Below, in pieces: positions 47,105 through 59,026 of a stretch of DNA of 64,000 nt. Numbering within the stretch: the first letter of the stretch is position 1; each line of letters opens with the position of its first letter. The notes beneath the pieces were generated by a model, which searched no databases, was not told where the DNA came from, and worked only from the letters and a program-made list of their open reading frames with translations. Location of the stretch: assembly GCA_000973525.1 (NCBI GenBank), contig CP004391.1, forward strand, positions 186,001 to 250,000, given 5' to 3'. Source of the stretch: Pasteurella multocida subsp. multocida OH4807 (GTDB lineage: Bacteria > Pseudomonadota > Gammaproteobacteria > Enterobacterales > Pasteurellaceae). The translations under genes and the position numbers were made by a program.

Positions 47105-47283
47105 GTTCTTTTCCTTGATCGGTTAAATGATTCTTCTATTTTTATCATATTTCACTTGAAAACTCACCTGTTAATTTAAAAGGTAACCTTTTATTTTGTA
47201 TAAAAAATAATGTTCAAAGATTGCTCAAATCAAGACATTTCAGGTAAAATCAAATGGTCTACTCTCTAAGTGAGGATCCCGTT

Positions 47284-50200
47284 ATGAAAATACGATCTTT
47301 CGTCTCTCTCTTCAGCTTACTCACCATGATTTTTACGCTCTCTGGTTGTTGGGAGGAAAAAAAAGAAGATGCCAATGCCATTAGCTTTGAGCTCAATCCA
47401 ATTGAAGTAACCAACTATTCAGAAACACCAAAAGAAGTTTACCCATTAGTCATTTCTTTTTCTGGTCCAGCTGCACCCATCAGTGCGGTTAATCAAGAAG
47501 TGACTCAAGGTATTACGCTTGAACCTGCATTAAAAGGAAAATGGTTCTGGCACACCGACACAACACTTTCCTTCAAACCTGAACAAGATTGGCCAGCTGG
47601 GCAAACCTATCAAATTAAAATTGATCCCAAAATACTTAATCCGCAGCATACTTATGTCAAAGCTTTACAAAATGTCCAAACAATTACGACTCCCACTTTT
47701 CGTGCTGAAATAACTGAACAACAGTTCTATCAAGATCCTAGTCAAGCTCATATTCGCCATGCGATTATTGGAGTATCCTTTACTCATCCTGTTGATCGTC
47801 AAAAATTTGAAAACGCGATTCAAGTGAATTTAGTGCGTAAAAATAGCGACGGCACACAACATATTATTTCACCGCTTCATTTCAAAGTCCGCTATGCAAA
47901 CAACGATACGGCTGCATGGATCCAGTCAGATAGTGTTAATCTTGCACAAAGTGATAACCAATATATTGAGACAAAAATTACTAAAAATCTAACCGCACTT
48001 TTAGGACAAAATCCTCTAGAAAATGAGCTTGTCGCGGATGTCAAAGTTCCCACAAAATTTAGCCTTGGTTTTTCAACAGGTATTTTAATTGCGCAAAATG
48101 AAAAACATGAGGCAGAACAAATCTTACACTTAAATTTTACTCATTTGGTCAAAGGTAGTGAGGTGGAAAAACATGTTTCAGCCTATCTGCTACCTGAATT
48201 TGCACCTGACAATTCAACGTATTGGCGCTACAGCCAGATTACACAGGAGGTTGTCGATAAAGCACGTCAAGTCACATTAACACGCTTACCTACCGAAACG
48301 GCTTATGCCAATGGACAAAGTTTTAAATTAGCGATTCCAGCAAAACGTTGTCTCTATCTCTATGTTGATAACAAAATTTCTGCCCTAGGGGGTTACCAAT
48401 TTAAAACACCTTTAGGCGATTTAATTTGTGCACCAGAATATCCAAAACATGTTAGTTTTGTAGGTAAAGGGTCGATACTGTCCTCTGTAGGTGATAAAAA
48501 AGTTACGATTAGTGCTCGTAACTTTGATGAAATTAAATTAGAAGTCGGTCGTATTCAAGAAGAACAATTACGCCATTTAATTTCACTTAATCAAGGTGAT
48601 TTTCAACATCCTAATTTAGGCGAATTGAAAATTGATCACATTGCCGATTTCACAACAAAAACCTATAAAATCAACAATAAAAGACCACAAGAACCCAATT
48701 ATTTTGGCATTGATTTAACGACAATCATGAAACAACGTAGTAAACCAACGGGTGTCTATTGGTTAAAAGTCAGTGGAGAAACCAACACTGCACAAAATCA
48801 CTTACGTGATACTTCACAATACGAAGACTGGCGTAACGATGCGAACAACCAATTTAGTGATTACCGTTTAGTTGTTCTAACTGATTTAGGTATTATTGCG
48901 AAAAAAGCCATAGATGGTTCACAAATGGTCTTCGTTCAATCGATTAGTACAGGCGAAGCTGTTGAAGGTGCCTCCGTATCAGTCATTAGCCGCAATGGTT
49001 CGATTATCAAAACTGATTTTTCTGATGAAAACGGCGTTGTTCATTTTTCATCATTAGATCATTTTAAACAAGAACTCGCTCCTGTCATGTACATTGTATC
49101 AATAGAAGACCAATTGTCTTTCTTACCTATTGATAAATTTGATCGCAGTCTTGATTACTCACGTTTTGATGTGGGGGGCATTTATGCGGATCAAGACATG
49201 GCTAGCTTAAAATCCTATTTATTCAATGATCGCGGTATCTATCGTCCAAACGAAACAATCCATACTGGGATGATTACGAAATCACAAGATTGGAAAGTTG
49301 CATTAAATAATGTGCCTCTCCAATTCATCATCACGTCACCCAGTGAAAGAACGATGCTTAAACAAACCATTCGATTAGATAAGAGCGGTTTCAATTCTGT
49401 CAGTTTTACGTTACCTGAAAATGCGGAAACAGGAGAATGGTTTGCGCAGTTATTAGTAGGTGAAAAGACTAATCAAAAAGAAGTGGGCTCTATGACGTTC
49501 CAAGTTCAAGAGTTTCAACCTGATAGTTTAAAAATTCATACTACTTTTAATCAACCCGTCATCGAAGGATGGATTGCGCCACAAGATTTAGTTGCTACAG
49601 TACAGTTATCAAACCTGTTTGGTACCCCCGCTCAACATCGTCGAGTTAATGCTGAGCTCGCGCTATATCCTGTGTTACCAAAATTTAGTCAATACGAACA
49701 TTATCAATTTTTCGATAACCAACGGAATAAATCCGCCATTTTATATGAAACAAGCTTAAGTGAGCAAATAACTGATAAGGAAGGAAAAGCCACTTTTCCA
49801 ATTGATCTCAGCCAATATGCCGAAAATACAGCACAAATGCTATTCTTTACTGCTGATGGGTTTGAAAATGACAGTGGTCGCGCTGTATCGACAGTCAAAT
49901 CAGTCATGGTGTCTGCTCAGCCATGGCTCGTAGGTTATCGAAGCGAGGTTGATTTGGCTTATTTGAAACCTCAGATTCCATCCAATATTCACTTAATTGC
50001 TGTCAATCCAACGTTACAACAAGTGGCAGTAGACAACTTGAAGGCCACATTGTTTGAACGAAAATATGTTTCGGTGTTAACTCAACAGGCTTCTGGTGCT
50101 TATAAATATGAATCAAAGCTGATCGAAAATGAAATTGAACAGCGTTCTATTCAACTTGCACAAAGTGGCTTAAATTTTGACCTCAATACAGAAAAAAGTG

Positions 50201-53007
50201 GGGATTTCGTTTTAGTATTAAGCAACGAATACGATCAAGAAGTGAACCGTATTCACTATACGGTGATCGGGAATAAAAATCTCATGGTTGCAATGGATAA
50301 AAATACGGAGTTGAAATTACGTTTAAATAAAAAGCAATTCCAACCTAATGAGGAAATTGAAATCGCAATTCAAGCACCATATACTGGTAGCGGCTTAATT
50401 ACGATTGAACGTGATCGCGTCTATGCACATAAATGGTTCAAAGCAACGACGAACACTTCTGTACAACGGATTACTCTGCCAGCTAACTTTGAAGGAAATG
50501 GCTATATTAACGTGCAATTCTCTCGCGATATCCACTCAAATGATATTTTCACTAGCCCGTTAAGTTATGGCATTGCACCATTTACAGTGAATGTTGATAA
50601 TCGTCGTTTAGACTTGAGCTTAACTGCACCAAAACACGTGAAATCAGGCGAAGTGATTGAATTTAAACTGCAAAGTAATAAACCAAGTAAAGCGATCATC
50701 TTTGCAGTCAATGAAGGGATTTTACAAGTCGCCAATTATAAGTTCAATGACCCATTAACATTCTTCTTCCCGAAAAATGCGTTACAAGTACAAACCTCCC
50801 AAATTCTTGATTTGATTTTACCTGAATTTAGTAAAGTGATGCAGTTCGCACAAACTGGGGGAGATACCGATATGGAGATGGACATCGCGATGAAAATGGC
50901 GATGGCTAATACGAACCCATTCAAGCGTAAAACGGATAAACCTGTTGCTTATTGGTCTAACATCATCGAAGTAGAAGGCGAAAAAACAGTCACCTACCAA
51001 GTTCCAGAAGCATTTAATGGTAAATTAAAAGTCATGGCGATTGCAGTCAGTCAAACGGGTAACCAAGTTGGTCATGCTGAAACCGCTACAACTGTACGTA
51101 ATGATCTGGTCCTGTCCCCCACTGTTCCGCTTACTTTAACGCCAGGGGATCAATCTGATGTGAGTGTTACCATCGCAAATAATACAGATAAAACCCAGAA
51201 AGTGAGCTTAAATGTCAGCGTCGCTCCTCAACTTAGCTTGGTGGGTGAAACTGAAAAAACGATTGAGATTGCACCAATGTCAGAAGGCATTGTGCATTTT
51301 GCAATTAACGCTACGGAACAATTAGGCGCAAGTTCGATCCGTTTCACGGCGTCTTATAAGAACAATCAACAACAAATGGTACAAGTAGTTCGTCATGTCA
51401 ACCTTTCTGTACGCCCAATTATGCCAAAACAATTTGTGACACAGTTGGGTAAGGTTGATGCGGGTAAACATGTTGAGAGTAAATTACCAATGATATTGTT
51501 CCCACAATATCGCCAGCAATCTGCGTTATTCTCCCCTGCACCACTGGTTTTAGCACAAGGTGTCTCTGCATATCTGACCCAGTATGATAATTACTGTACA
51601 GAGCAAATGATCAGTGCAGCAATACCAACATTATTATTTGCTAATAACCCTGCTTATCAACCATTATTAAAAGCACTGACAAATACAACAAACAGCTTAA
51701 CACAAAGCTCAGAGCAAACCATTCGCCAAGCATTAGAAAAAGTCTTTACTTTACTGCCAAATCGTCAAACTGAAGAAGGCTACTACGGTGTTTGGAATAA
51801 TATTGAACAAGGGGACCTCTTCCTGACCGCCTATGTTGCGCATTTCTTAATTGAAGCACAACAACGAAATATTACTTTGCCACAAGCTTGGTTTGGTCAA
51901 GATGGATTGTTTAATACTACAATCAGCGCACTAGAGGCACAAAGCATGCCACAAGAAGGTGATAGTATCAGTGAATTACGTCAACGTGCTTATTCTGCCT
52001 ATTTATTAACACGATTAGGTCAAGTGCCATCTAATGCCTTGATGACTATTCGAACTCAACTAGAACAGAATTTTAGCGCACAAGATTGGCAATCTGATAC
52101 ACTTGCTGCCTGGTTAGCTGCTGCCTATCACAGGCTCAAACAAGAAAATGAAGCTAATCAGCTCATTGAGTATAGTGTTAAACAGCTTAGTACCCCTCGT
52201 CCAGAACAATGGTTGTACCGAGATTATAGTGACCCGTTGATCCAAGACAGCACGATGTTGTATGTCATTGCGCGTTATTTCCCAACACGTCTCACTCACG
52301 TCGGCGATAACGCGTTGACACGCATCACTCAAGATCTTAATCAACAACGCTATAATACGCTATCCTCTGCGATGGTACTGCTTGCACTTGATGCTTATGC
52401 TCAACAACATCAAGCCGCGTTGTCAAGCTTACAAATTCAACAAAATGGGCAAGACGTCAGTCAACATAATTCACTATTCCGTTTTGTTGATTTGAATAAA
52501 GAGACTGCGGATGTAACCTTTGTAAATAAAGGTACTCAACCTGCTTGGTATGTATTAAATCAAGAAGGCTATCCAGAAAAAGCCCCAGATAAAGCTTATA
52601 CAAATGGTTTAGAAATACACCGCACTTATACGGATAAAGAGGGAAATAAACTGGGTTCAGTGAAACTAGGTGACAGGATTTATGTCACGATTAACGTGCG
52701 TTCAACAACTGACTATTTAAGTGATGTCATTATTACGGATCTCTACCCAGCTGGCTTCGAAGTCATCTGGCAAGCTGAAGTAGAAAGTGGGTCGAATGAC
52801 AGTTGGTCACCACAACACACTGAAATACGCGAAGATCGTATCCTTAATTATAGTAGTGTGGAAGGAACATTACAGACTTTAAAATACCAACTCAAAGCCA
52901 TAAATGTAGGAACATTCCACATACCGCCAGTTTATGCTGAAAGTATGTACGATCGTAGCATTAAATCTTACTCAGCAAGTGAAGGAAAAATAACTGTCAC
53001 AAAATAA
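47284..53007 (+). CDS. yfhM: Bacterial alpha-2-macroglobulin lipoprotein
   Basis: A 1907-residue periplasm-facing protease trap. The ATG at 47284 starts a signal peptide ending in lipobox LSGC (Cys at about residue 22). The alpha-2-macroglobulin domains follow, with a thioester motif CTEQ (in YDNYCTEQMISAAIP at about residue 1442) and a C-terminal receptor-like beta domain (DLYPAGFEVIWQ). It likely traps and blocks attacking proteases. In Escherichia coli the gene precedes pbpC; here the two are 27 kb apart. It is longer than the enteric protein (about 1650 residues). Confidence 0.93.
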   Translation: MKIRSFVSLFSLLTMIFTLSGCWEEKKEDANAISFELNPIEVTNYSETPKEVYPLVISFSGPAAPISAVNQEVTQGITLEPALKGKWFWHTDTTLSFKPEQDWPAGQTYQIKIDPKILNPQHTYVKALQNVQTITTPTFRAEITEQQFYQDPSQAHIRHAIIGVSFTHPVDRQKFENAIQVNLVRKNSDGTQHIISPLHFKVRYANNDTAAWIQSDSVNLAQSDNQYIETKITKNLTALLGQNPLENELVADVKVPTKFSLGFSTGILIAQNEKHEAEQILHLNFTHLVKGSEVEKHVSAYLLPEFAPDNSTYWRYSQITQEVVDKARQVTLTRLPTETAYANGQSFKLAIPAKRCLYLYVDNKISALGGYQFKTPLGDLICAPEYPKHVSFVGKGSILSSVGDKKVTISARNFDEIKLEVGRIQEEQLRHLISLNQGDFQHPNLGELKIDHIADFTTKTYKINNKRPQEPNYFGIDLTTIMKQRSKPTGVYWLKVSGETNTAQNHLRDTSQYEDWRNDANNQFSDYRLVVLTDLGIIAKKAIDGSQMVFVQSISTGEAVEGASVSVISRNGSIIKTDFSDENGVVHFSSLDHFKQELAPVMYIVSIEDQLSFLPIDKFDRSLDYSRFDVGGIYADQDMASLKSYLFNDRGIYRPNETIHTGMITKSQDWKVALNNVPLQFIITSPSERTMLKQTIRLDKSGFNSVSFTLPENAETGEWFAQLLVGEKTNQKEVGSMTFQVQEFQPDSLKIHTTFNQPVIEGWIAPQDLVATVQLSNLFGTPAQHRRVNAELALYPVLPKFSQYEHYQFFDNQRNKSAILYETSLSEQITDKEGKATFPIDLSQYAENTAQMLFFTADGFENDSGRAVSTVKSVMVSAQPWLVGYRSEVDLAYLKPQIPSNIHLIAVNPTLQQVAVDNLKATLFERKYVSVLTQQASGAYKYESKLIENEIEQRSIQLAQSGLNFDLNTEKSGDFVLVLSNEYDQEVNRIHYTVIGNKNLMVAMDKNTELKLRLNKKQFQPNEEIEIAIQAPYTGSGLITIERDRVYAHKWFKATTNTSVQRITLPANFEGNGYINVQFSRDIHSNDIFTSPLSYGIAPFTVNVDNRRLDLSLTAPKHVKSGEVIEFKLQSNKPSKAIIFAVNEGILQVANYKFNDPLTFFFPKNALQVQTSQILDLILPEFSKVMQFAQTGGDTDMEMDIAMKMAMANTNPFKRKTDKPVAYWSNIIEVEGEKTVTYQVPEAFNGKLKVMAIAVSQTGNQVGHAETATTVRNDLVLSPTVPLTLTPGDQSDVSVTIANNTDKTQKVSLNVSVAPQLSLVGETEKTIEIAPMSEGIVHFAINATEQLGASSIRFTASYKNNQQQMVQVVRHVNLSVRPIMPKQFVTQLGKVDAGKHVESKLPMILFPQYRQQSALFSPAPLVLAQGVSAYLTQYDNYCTEQMISAAIPTLLFANNPAYQPLLKALTNTTNSLTQSSEQTIRQALEKVFTLLPNRQTEEGYYGVWNNIEQGDLFLTAYVAHFLIEAQQRNITLPQAWFGQDGLFNTTISALEAQSMPQEGDSISELRQRAYSAYLLTRLGQVPSNALMTIRTQLEQNFSAQDWQSDTLAAWLAAAYHRLKQENEANQLIEYSVKQLSTPRPEQWLYRDYSDPLIQDSTMLYVIARYFPTRLTHVGDNALTRITQDLNQQRYNTLSSAMVLLALDAYAQQHQAALSSLQIQQNGQDVSQHNSLFRFVDLNKETADVTFVNKGTQPAWYVLNQEGYPEKAPDKAYTNGLEIHRTYTDKEGNKLGSVKLGDRIYVTINVRSTTDYLSDVIITDLYPAGFEVIWQAEVESGSNDSWSPQHTEIREDRILNYSSVEGTLQTLKYQLKAINVGTFHIPPVYAESMYDRSIKSYSASEGKITVTK

Positions 53008-53027
53008 TAGCCCTACCTAAATACAAT

Positions 53028-53055
53028 ACGCCCACCGTTTCAAAACGATGGGCGT
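53028..53055 (+). terminator. Terminator after yfhM
   Basis: ACGCCCACCGTTT pairs (one mismatch) with AAACGATGGGCGT. Confidence 0.6.
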
Positions 53056-53108
53056 TGCTTTACGCAATGAGATTTTTTACTACTATCGTGTTCTTCTTAT
53101 TCTGAGCG

Positions 53109-54083
<975 letters not shown>

Positions 54084-54115
54084 CTAATCCTCGCCGCACT
54101 TACACAGAAGAAAAA

Positions 54116-55159
54116 CTATTTTTTATAACGCTTACTTAATTCAGAATAACGCTTCACCGCTTTGCGAATTTTACCTGTTTTCGCACGGCGACGAGGCTGT
54201 GTCACGTCCAGTTTCGTTTCCACCTCTGGTGGCAGCCCAACTAGCTCCCTTAGATAATTCACATTGGTCAAATCCATTTCTTGCCAACCGCCTCGAGGTA
54301 ACGATTTCATCAATGAAATATTGCCATAACGAGTACGAATCAAGCGACTGACTTGAACCCCCTGCGATTCCCACAAACGACGAACTTCTCGATTTCGTCC
54401 TTCCATCAAGGTCACATCAAACCATTGGTTCATCCCAACTCCCCCCGCAAATTTAATTTCTTTAAAATTCGCAGGACCGTCTTCTAATTGCACCCCTTTT
54501 TTCAAGCGATGTAACATCGCATCGTCAACCTGTCCAAAAACACGCACAGAATACTCACGTTCTACTTCTCGACTTGGGTGCATTAAGCGATTCGCTAACT
54601 CACCATCTGTTGTAAACAAAAGTAGCCCTGATGTATTAATATCTAAACGCCCGACAGCAATCCAACGAGCCCCAGTTAAACGCGGTAAACGATCAAAAAC
54701 GGTTGCTCGCCCTTCTGGATCGTGGCGAGTACATAACTCCCCTTCGGGTTTGTAATACATCAAAATACGGCATACTTCTTTTTGTGCGGGTTTTAAATTA
54801 ATAATATGTCCATCAATACGGATCTTTAGTCCCGCATGCACATTCACTCGGTCGCCAAGCGTCGCAATTTTACCGTCAACACTCACACGATTTTCAGCAA
54901 TCATTGTTTCAATTTCACGACGTGAACCTTGTCCTGCTCTCGCCAACACTTTTTGTAGTTTTTCACCCACTACATTTACTTTTGGCGCAGATGAAGCAGA
55001 TGAACTTAGTGTAGTCAATTTTTCAACACTAAGTGGTTTAACCTTTTCCGTGCCTTTACGATTGGAATGAGAAACCATTTTGGGATTCGCCTTATTTCTT
55101 GTGGCAGGCTTTTCAACGTGCGGCTGATTTTGACGAGAATTTGTCTTCGTAAACTTCAT
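54116..55159 (-). CDS. rluB: 23S rRNA pseudouridine2605 synthase RluB
   Basis: A 347-residue protein. After a basic N-terminal tail comes an S4 domain ([20 protein letters not shown]), then the RsuA/RluB catalytic core ([20 protein letters not shown], with catalytic Asp in RLD). The C-terminal tail is again basic ([20 protein letters not shown]). It precedes cysB on the same strand and follows yciO. Confidence 0.94.
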   Translation of the reverse strand: MKFTKTNSRQNQPHVEKPATRNKANPKMVSHSNRKGTEKVKPLSVEKLTTLSSSASSAPKVNVVGEKLQKVLARAGQGSRREIETMIAENRVSVDGKIATLGDRVNVHAGLKIRIDGHIINLKPAQKEVCRILMYYKPEGELCTRHDPEGRATVFDRLPRLTGARWIAVGRLDINTSGLLLFTTDGELANRLMHPSREVEREYSVRVFGQVDDAMLHRLKKGVQLEDGPANFKEIKFAGGVGMNQWFDVTLMEGRNREVRRLWESQGVQVSRLIRTRYGNISLMKSLPRGGWQEMDLTNVNYLRELVGLPPEVETKLDVTQPRRRAKTGKIRKAVKRYSELSKRYKK

Positions 55160-55211
55160 ATTTCCTCTAATTTGTCGCTTTCACAAGCGTCTATTTCTAA
55201 AACAACATACA

Positions 55212-55835
55212 CTAGACAAAAGGTGTAATATCACCACTGCCCTCGCGTACAATGACTGGCGTTGCTTCAGTTAAATCAACGACAGTTGTGGGATCTTGTC
55301 CAAGATAACCACCATGAATAATTAACTCTACATGACGTTCTAAACGTTCACGGATTTCTTCTGGATCAGACTGAGTGACATGCTCTTCGCCTGGTAACAT
55401 GAGTGAACAAGACAAAATTGGCTCACCTAATGCTTTTAATAAATCGAGTGCAATCTGATTATCAGGCACACGAATACCAATTGTCTTCCGCTTTGACGTC
55501 ATTAAACGTCGTGGTAATTCTTTCGTGGCAGTTAAAATAAAAGTATAACGTCCAGGTGTATTATTTTTTATTAAACGATAAGCACTATTCGTCACTAACG
55601 AATACGTGGATAATTCAGAAAGATCGCTACACACTAATGTAAAATTATGCCCTTCTGGTAACTGACGAATTTGTACAATGCGATCCATAGCGTGCTTGTT
55701 CCCAATCATACAACCTAACGCGTATCCTGAATCTGTCGGATAAACAATCACACCACCATCACGTAAAATGTCAACTGCTTGATTAATTAACCGCACTTGT
55801 GGATTTTCTGGGTGAATATAAAAAAACTGGCTCAT
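55212..55835 (-). CDS. yciO: YciO/Sua5-family protein
   Basis: A 207-residue YrdC/Sua5-like protein starting MSQFFYIHPENPQVRLINQA, matching enteric YciO almost word for word; the ATG at 55835 is preferred to the one at 55844. It has the RNA/nucleotide-binding fold with YPTDSGYALGC and KNNTPGRYTFILTAT. Function is not established; a tRNA-threonylcarbamoylation side role is suspected from the family. Confidence 0.92.
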   Translation of the reverse strand: MSQFFYIHPENPQVRLINQAVDILRDGGVIVYPTDSGYALGCMIGNKHAMDRIVQIRQLPEGHNFTLVCSDLSELSTYSLVTNSAYRLIKNNTPGRYTFILTATKELPRRLMTSKRKTIGIRVPDNQIALDLLKALGEPILSCSLMLPGEEHVTQSDPEEIRERLERHVELIIHGGYLGQDPTTVVDLTEATPVIVREGSGDITPFV

Positions 55836-55914
55836 CGTTCTCATGTCCTTGGCAATAATATTATTTATTATACACTTTGTTAGGTTAATCCTATAACGAT
55901 TTGATGCAAAAAAT

Positions 55915-55949
55915 AAAAAAGACGGTTTAACATACTAAACCGTCTTTTT
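55915..55949 (-). terminator. tyrA terminator
   Basis: GACGGTTTA pairs with TAAACCGTC with A/T runs on both sides; it lies behind aroG-tyrA. Confidence 0.8.
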
Positions 55950-55955
55950 CTGCTC

Positions 55956-57080
55956 TTATCTTTGCCTATAGTCATTTGCCTGTTGTAAAAGTTGTCGACT
56001 TTCTTTAAGAAATTGCTGCGAATACTCACCAAACCATTGTTTAACTTGATTAAAACTGTCAATAAACCCTTGTTTATTATCTTGTTTAAAAAAAGCTAAA
56101 CTTTCTTCATAGCTCTGTTTAAGACTTTCAATCACCGCTAAATTTTCAGGCTTATCCATAATGATATCTGCATATAGCTCTGCATCTTGAGCAAATAAAC
56201 GCCCAATCATCGCTAATTCTAAACGATAAATGGGAGAAGAAAGCGCTAACAAACGGGCTAACTCCACAGGCTGCTTTGAAAGGTGTAATCCGTTAGCAAA
56301 CGTCGAAAAATGGCGTAGTGCTTGTACGTAAGTCATGCTGTGATCGTGCTCATCTGCATCAACCGAATAACAAATTGCGCCCCACATTTGCATTTGTTCA
56401 ATGAGCCATTGATAACGTTCTGAAAAACGACCATCACAGCGAACAATAACTTGTTTGGCCATGCTTGCAATATCAGGACCAAACATAGGATGTAGTCCTA
56501 CAACTGCCCCATTGTGCACATTCAGCATTGCCGTTAAAGGCGCACGTTTTACTGAAGTCAAATCCGCTAACAACATATTTTCCGTTAAAAAAGGTTGTAA
56601 ACGTGTGATCGTTTCAACGGTTTTCGCAATAGGCACAGAGACAATGACCACATCAGTTTCTTTCAAAATATTTGCCGCACATTGCCAATCTTCTTGTTCT
56701 AATACCTCAACTTTATAGCCTGATAACATAAAATAACGAGCGAACAAACTCCCTAATTTTCCTCGTCCTCCCACAATAACAATTTTTCTTATCGCGGGGT
56801 TAACCGTTTTAAAACCGAACTGATTCTCTCGTGTATAAGACTCTCGCATAACACGCCGCAATACATCTTCGATTAAATCAGCAGATATGCCTAAGGCTTC
56901 TGCTTCCTCACGTCTATGTTTTAACATCTCGGCTTCGCGTTCAGGCACATAAATAGGCAAGCCATGTTTATGTTTGACCTCCCCCACTTGTTTAACTAAA
57001 TCAAGCCGAGTTGCTAATAATTGCAATAATTCACGATCCACGTGATCGATTTGAGCCCTTAATTCTTTCAGTGCATCCAC
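55956..57080 (-). CDS. tyrA: Chorismate mutase/prephenate dehydrogenase
   Basis: Bifunctional enzyme of tyrosine synthesis, 374 residues. The N-terminal AroQ chorismate mutase ([20 protein letters not shown], then [21 protein letters not shown] segment) joins a NAD-dependent prephenate dehydrogenase ([38 protein letters not shown]). It starts 3 bp after aroG, forming an aroG-tyrA operon. Confidence 0.96.
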   Translation of the reverse strand: MDALKELRAQIDHVDRELLQLLATRLDLVKQVGEVKHKHGLPIYVPEREAEMLKHRREEAEALGISADLIEDVLRRVMRESYTRENQFGFKTVNPAIRKIVIVGGRGKLGSLFARYFMLSGYKVEVLEQEDWQCAANILKETDVVIVSVPIAKTVETITRLQPFLTENMLLADLTSVKRAPLTAMLNVHNGAVVGLHPMFGPDIASMAKQVIVRCDGRFSERYQWLIEQMQMWGAICYSVDADEHDHSMTYVQALRHFSTFANGLHLSKQPVELARLLALSSPIYRLELAMIGRLFAQDAELYADIIMDKPENLAVIESLKQSYEESLAFFKQDNKQGFIDSFNQVKQWFGEYSQQFLKESRQLLQQANDYRQR

Positions 57081-57083
57081 GCG

Positions 57084-58145
57084 TTATCCCTTTTTCTTAT
57101 CTCGTAATGCTGATGCCATATGACGTAACAGCATATCGGTTGTTTCCCAATCGATGCAAGCGTCAGTAATCGATACACCATATCGCATTTCACTCACAAG
57201 TTGTTCCGCACTTTGATTACCTGCATGTAAATTGCTTTCTAACATGAGACCAATGATTGACGTATTACCATCAACAATCTGTTGAACTGCATTTTTTGCC
57301 ACTTTAGGCTGAAGGCGATAATCTTTATTCGAGTTACCATGGCTGCAATCAATCATAATGCTTTTTTCCAACCCAGCTTTGTCTAACTCTTGCTCACATT
57401 GTGCGATATATTCTGCTTCATAATTCGGTGTTTTCCCACCACGTAAAATGACATGCCCATCTGGATTACCCGCAGTATGTAATAAGTTGACTTGCCCTTG
57501 TTGATTGATACCAATAAAACTATGTCCCATTGATGCCGCTTTCATTGCATTAATCGCTGTCGACAAGCTGCCATCTGTTCCATTTTTAAACCCGACTGCC
57601 ATCGACAAACCAGATGACATTTCTCGGTGTGTTTGTGATTCTGTTGTTCTTGCCCCAATCGCTGACCAACTAAATAAATCCGCCATATATTGCGGTGTAA
57701 TCGGGTCCAACGCTTCTGTCGCGAGTGGCAAGCCCATTTCAGCTAATTGTAACAACAAAGCCCTTGCAATATGTAAACCATTTTCCACATCAAATGACCC
57801 ATCTATTTTAGGATCGTTAATTAAACCTTTCCAACCCACTGTCGTTCTTGGTTTTTCAAAATAAACACGCATAACAATGTACAATTGCTCTTGCAATTCA
57901 TCAGAAAGAGCTTTTAGACGAGTAGCATACTCTAACGCGGCAACTGGATCATGAATGGAACAAGGTCCAATGACAACTAATAAACGAGGATCGCGTTTAT
58001 GAATAATATTGGCAATATCACGACGTGACTGCTCTATTTGTACACGAAGTGGAGATAATAGTGGGAGTTTTTCTTTGAGTTCTCGTGGGGTAATAAGTAC
58101 TTTTTCACTTACAATATTCACGTTATGAATACTATCTTTATTCAT
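57084..58145 (-). CDS. aroG: 3-deoxy-7-phosphoheptulonate synthase (DAHP synthase)
   Basis: Condenses phosphoenolpyruvate and erythrose 4-phosphate, the first step of aromatic synthesis. The 353-residue class I enzyme has LLVVIGPCSIHDPVAALEYA, FEKPRTTVGWKGLINDPKID, ATEALDPITPQY and DCSHGNSNKDY. Whether it is the Tyr- or Phe-sensitive form cannot be read with certainty; operon linkage with tyrA and TyrR-like boxes upstream suggest the Tyr-regulated (AroF) branch. Confidence 0.92.
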   Translation of the reverse strand: MNKDSIHNVNIVSEKVLITPRELKEKLPLLSPLRVQIEQSRRDIANIIHKRDPRLLVVIGPCSIHDPVAALEYATRLKALSDELQEQLYIVMRVYFEKPRTTVGWKGLINDPKIDGSFDVENGLHIARALLLQLAEMGLPLATEALDPITPQYMADLFSWSAIGARTTESQTHREMSSGLSMAVGFKNGTDGSLSTAINAMKAASMGHSFIGINQQGQVNLLHTAGNPDGHVILRGGKTPNYEAEYIAQCEQELDKAGLEKSIMIDCSHGNSNKDYRLQPKVAKNAVQQIVDGNTSIIGLMLESNLHAGNQSAEQLVSEMRYGVSITDACIDWETTDMLLRHMASALRDKKKG

Positions 58146-58525
58146 TTTTCTATCCTTAAATTCATTATATCAAAACTGAAGTGTAAATTTATTTTTACAA
58201 AAAATGTAATAAATAAATTACATCAAAATTAAAGATGATTCAATCATTAAATGAATTTTAGTCGAAATGTATATAGCTGCACCAAATTGTTTTAAAGTTG
58301 TTAATCGTTGTTTACGATAACGATTGATAATTCATTTCAATTACATTTTCCAAATGAGAATGGTTTTTGTTAAATTTTCCTTATAAATTAATTATTTACA
58401 TTTAAAATCAAATAAAAATTGCTTGCTAATTCTCAATAACAGCTATACAATGACCAACATTATATAGATTAAATAACAATCTATTATTCATTATTTTTTA
58501 ACATATCAGCAGAAAGGGGCGAGTT
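58146..58525. other. Divergent regulatory region aroG / ftnA
   Basis: No gene seen. Contains the TyrR-like boxes near aroG and an AT-rich promoter region for the ferritins. AT-rich patches such as AATGAGAATGG (about 58352) resemble half of a Fur box, but no full 19-bp Fur site is clear. Confidence 0.4.
58182..58222. promoter_or_regulatory. Two TyrR-type boxes upstream of aroG
   Basis: TGTAAATTTATTTTTACA (58182-58199) fits TGTAAA-N6-TTTACA exactly. A weaker copy, TGTAATAAATAAATTACA (58205-58222), lies 23 bp away, a strong/weak box arrangement known from TyrR-regulated promoters. They lie about 40-75 bp before the aroG start. Confidence 0.7.
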
Positions 58526-59011
58526 ATGCTAAGCAAAGCAATTGCTGAAAAGCTAAACGAACAAATTAATTTAGAATTTTATTCTTCAAATGTTTACTTA
58601 CAGATGAGTGCATGGTGTGCACATCACGGGTATGAAGGGGCAGCTGCATTTCTTTTACGTCATGCTGATGAAGAAATGCAACATATGCAAAAATTGTTCA
58701 ATTACGTGAGTGAAACTAGCGGTATGCCATTATTAGGTAAAATTGATGCACCTAAAAATGACTATAAAACATTAAAAGAAATTTTTGAAACAACACTAGA
58801 ACATGAAAAGTTAGTGACATCAAAAATTAATGAATTGGTAGAAGTCACGTTTGCCCATAAAGATTATTCTACATTCAATTTCCTACAATGGTATGTTGCA
58901 GAACAACACGAAGAAGAAATGTTATTCAATAGCATTATCGATAAATTTAATTTGTTAGGCGAAGATGGTCGTTCTCTTTATTTCATCGACCGTGATTTAG
59001 CGACATTATAA
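58526..59011 (+). CDS. ftnA: Ferritin (first of two)
   Basis: Bacterial non-haem ferritin subunit, 161 residues. Ferroxidase ligands are in [18 protein letters not shown] (Glu), [12 protein letters not shown] (Glu, His) and [14 protein letters not shown] (Glu), plus [14 protein letters not shown] (Gln/Glu). An AAAGGGGCGAG site precedes the ATG. The second ferritin starts 15 bp later; tandem ferritin genes are also known in Haemophilus. Confidence 0.95.
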   Translation: MLSKAIAEKLNEQINLEFYSSNVYLQMSAWCAHHGYEGAAAFLLRHADEEMQHMQKLFNYVSETSGMPLLGKIDAPKNDYKTLKEIFETTLEHEKLVTSKINELVEVTFAHKDYSTFNFLQWYVAEQHEEEMLFNSIIDKFNLLGEDGRSLYFIDRDLATL

Positions 59012-59026
59012 GGTAGGAGAAAAAAT

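Noticed and set aside
47254..47283. Ten-codon N-terminal extension of yfhM
   Set aside because: The signal peptide and lipobox start at the ATG at 47284; the extension would disrupt it.
58340..58400. Fur box upstream of the ferritins
   Set aside because: Only half-site resemblance (AATGAGAATGG); no convincing 19-bp palindrome.
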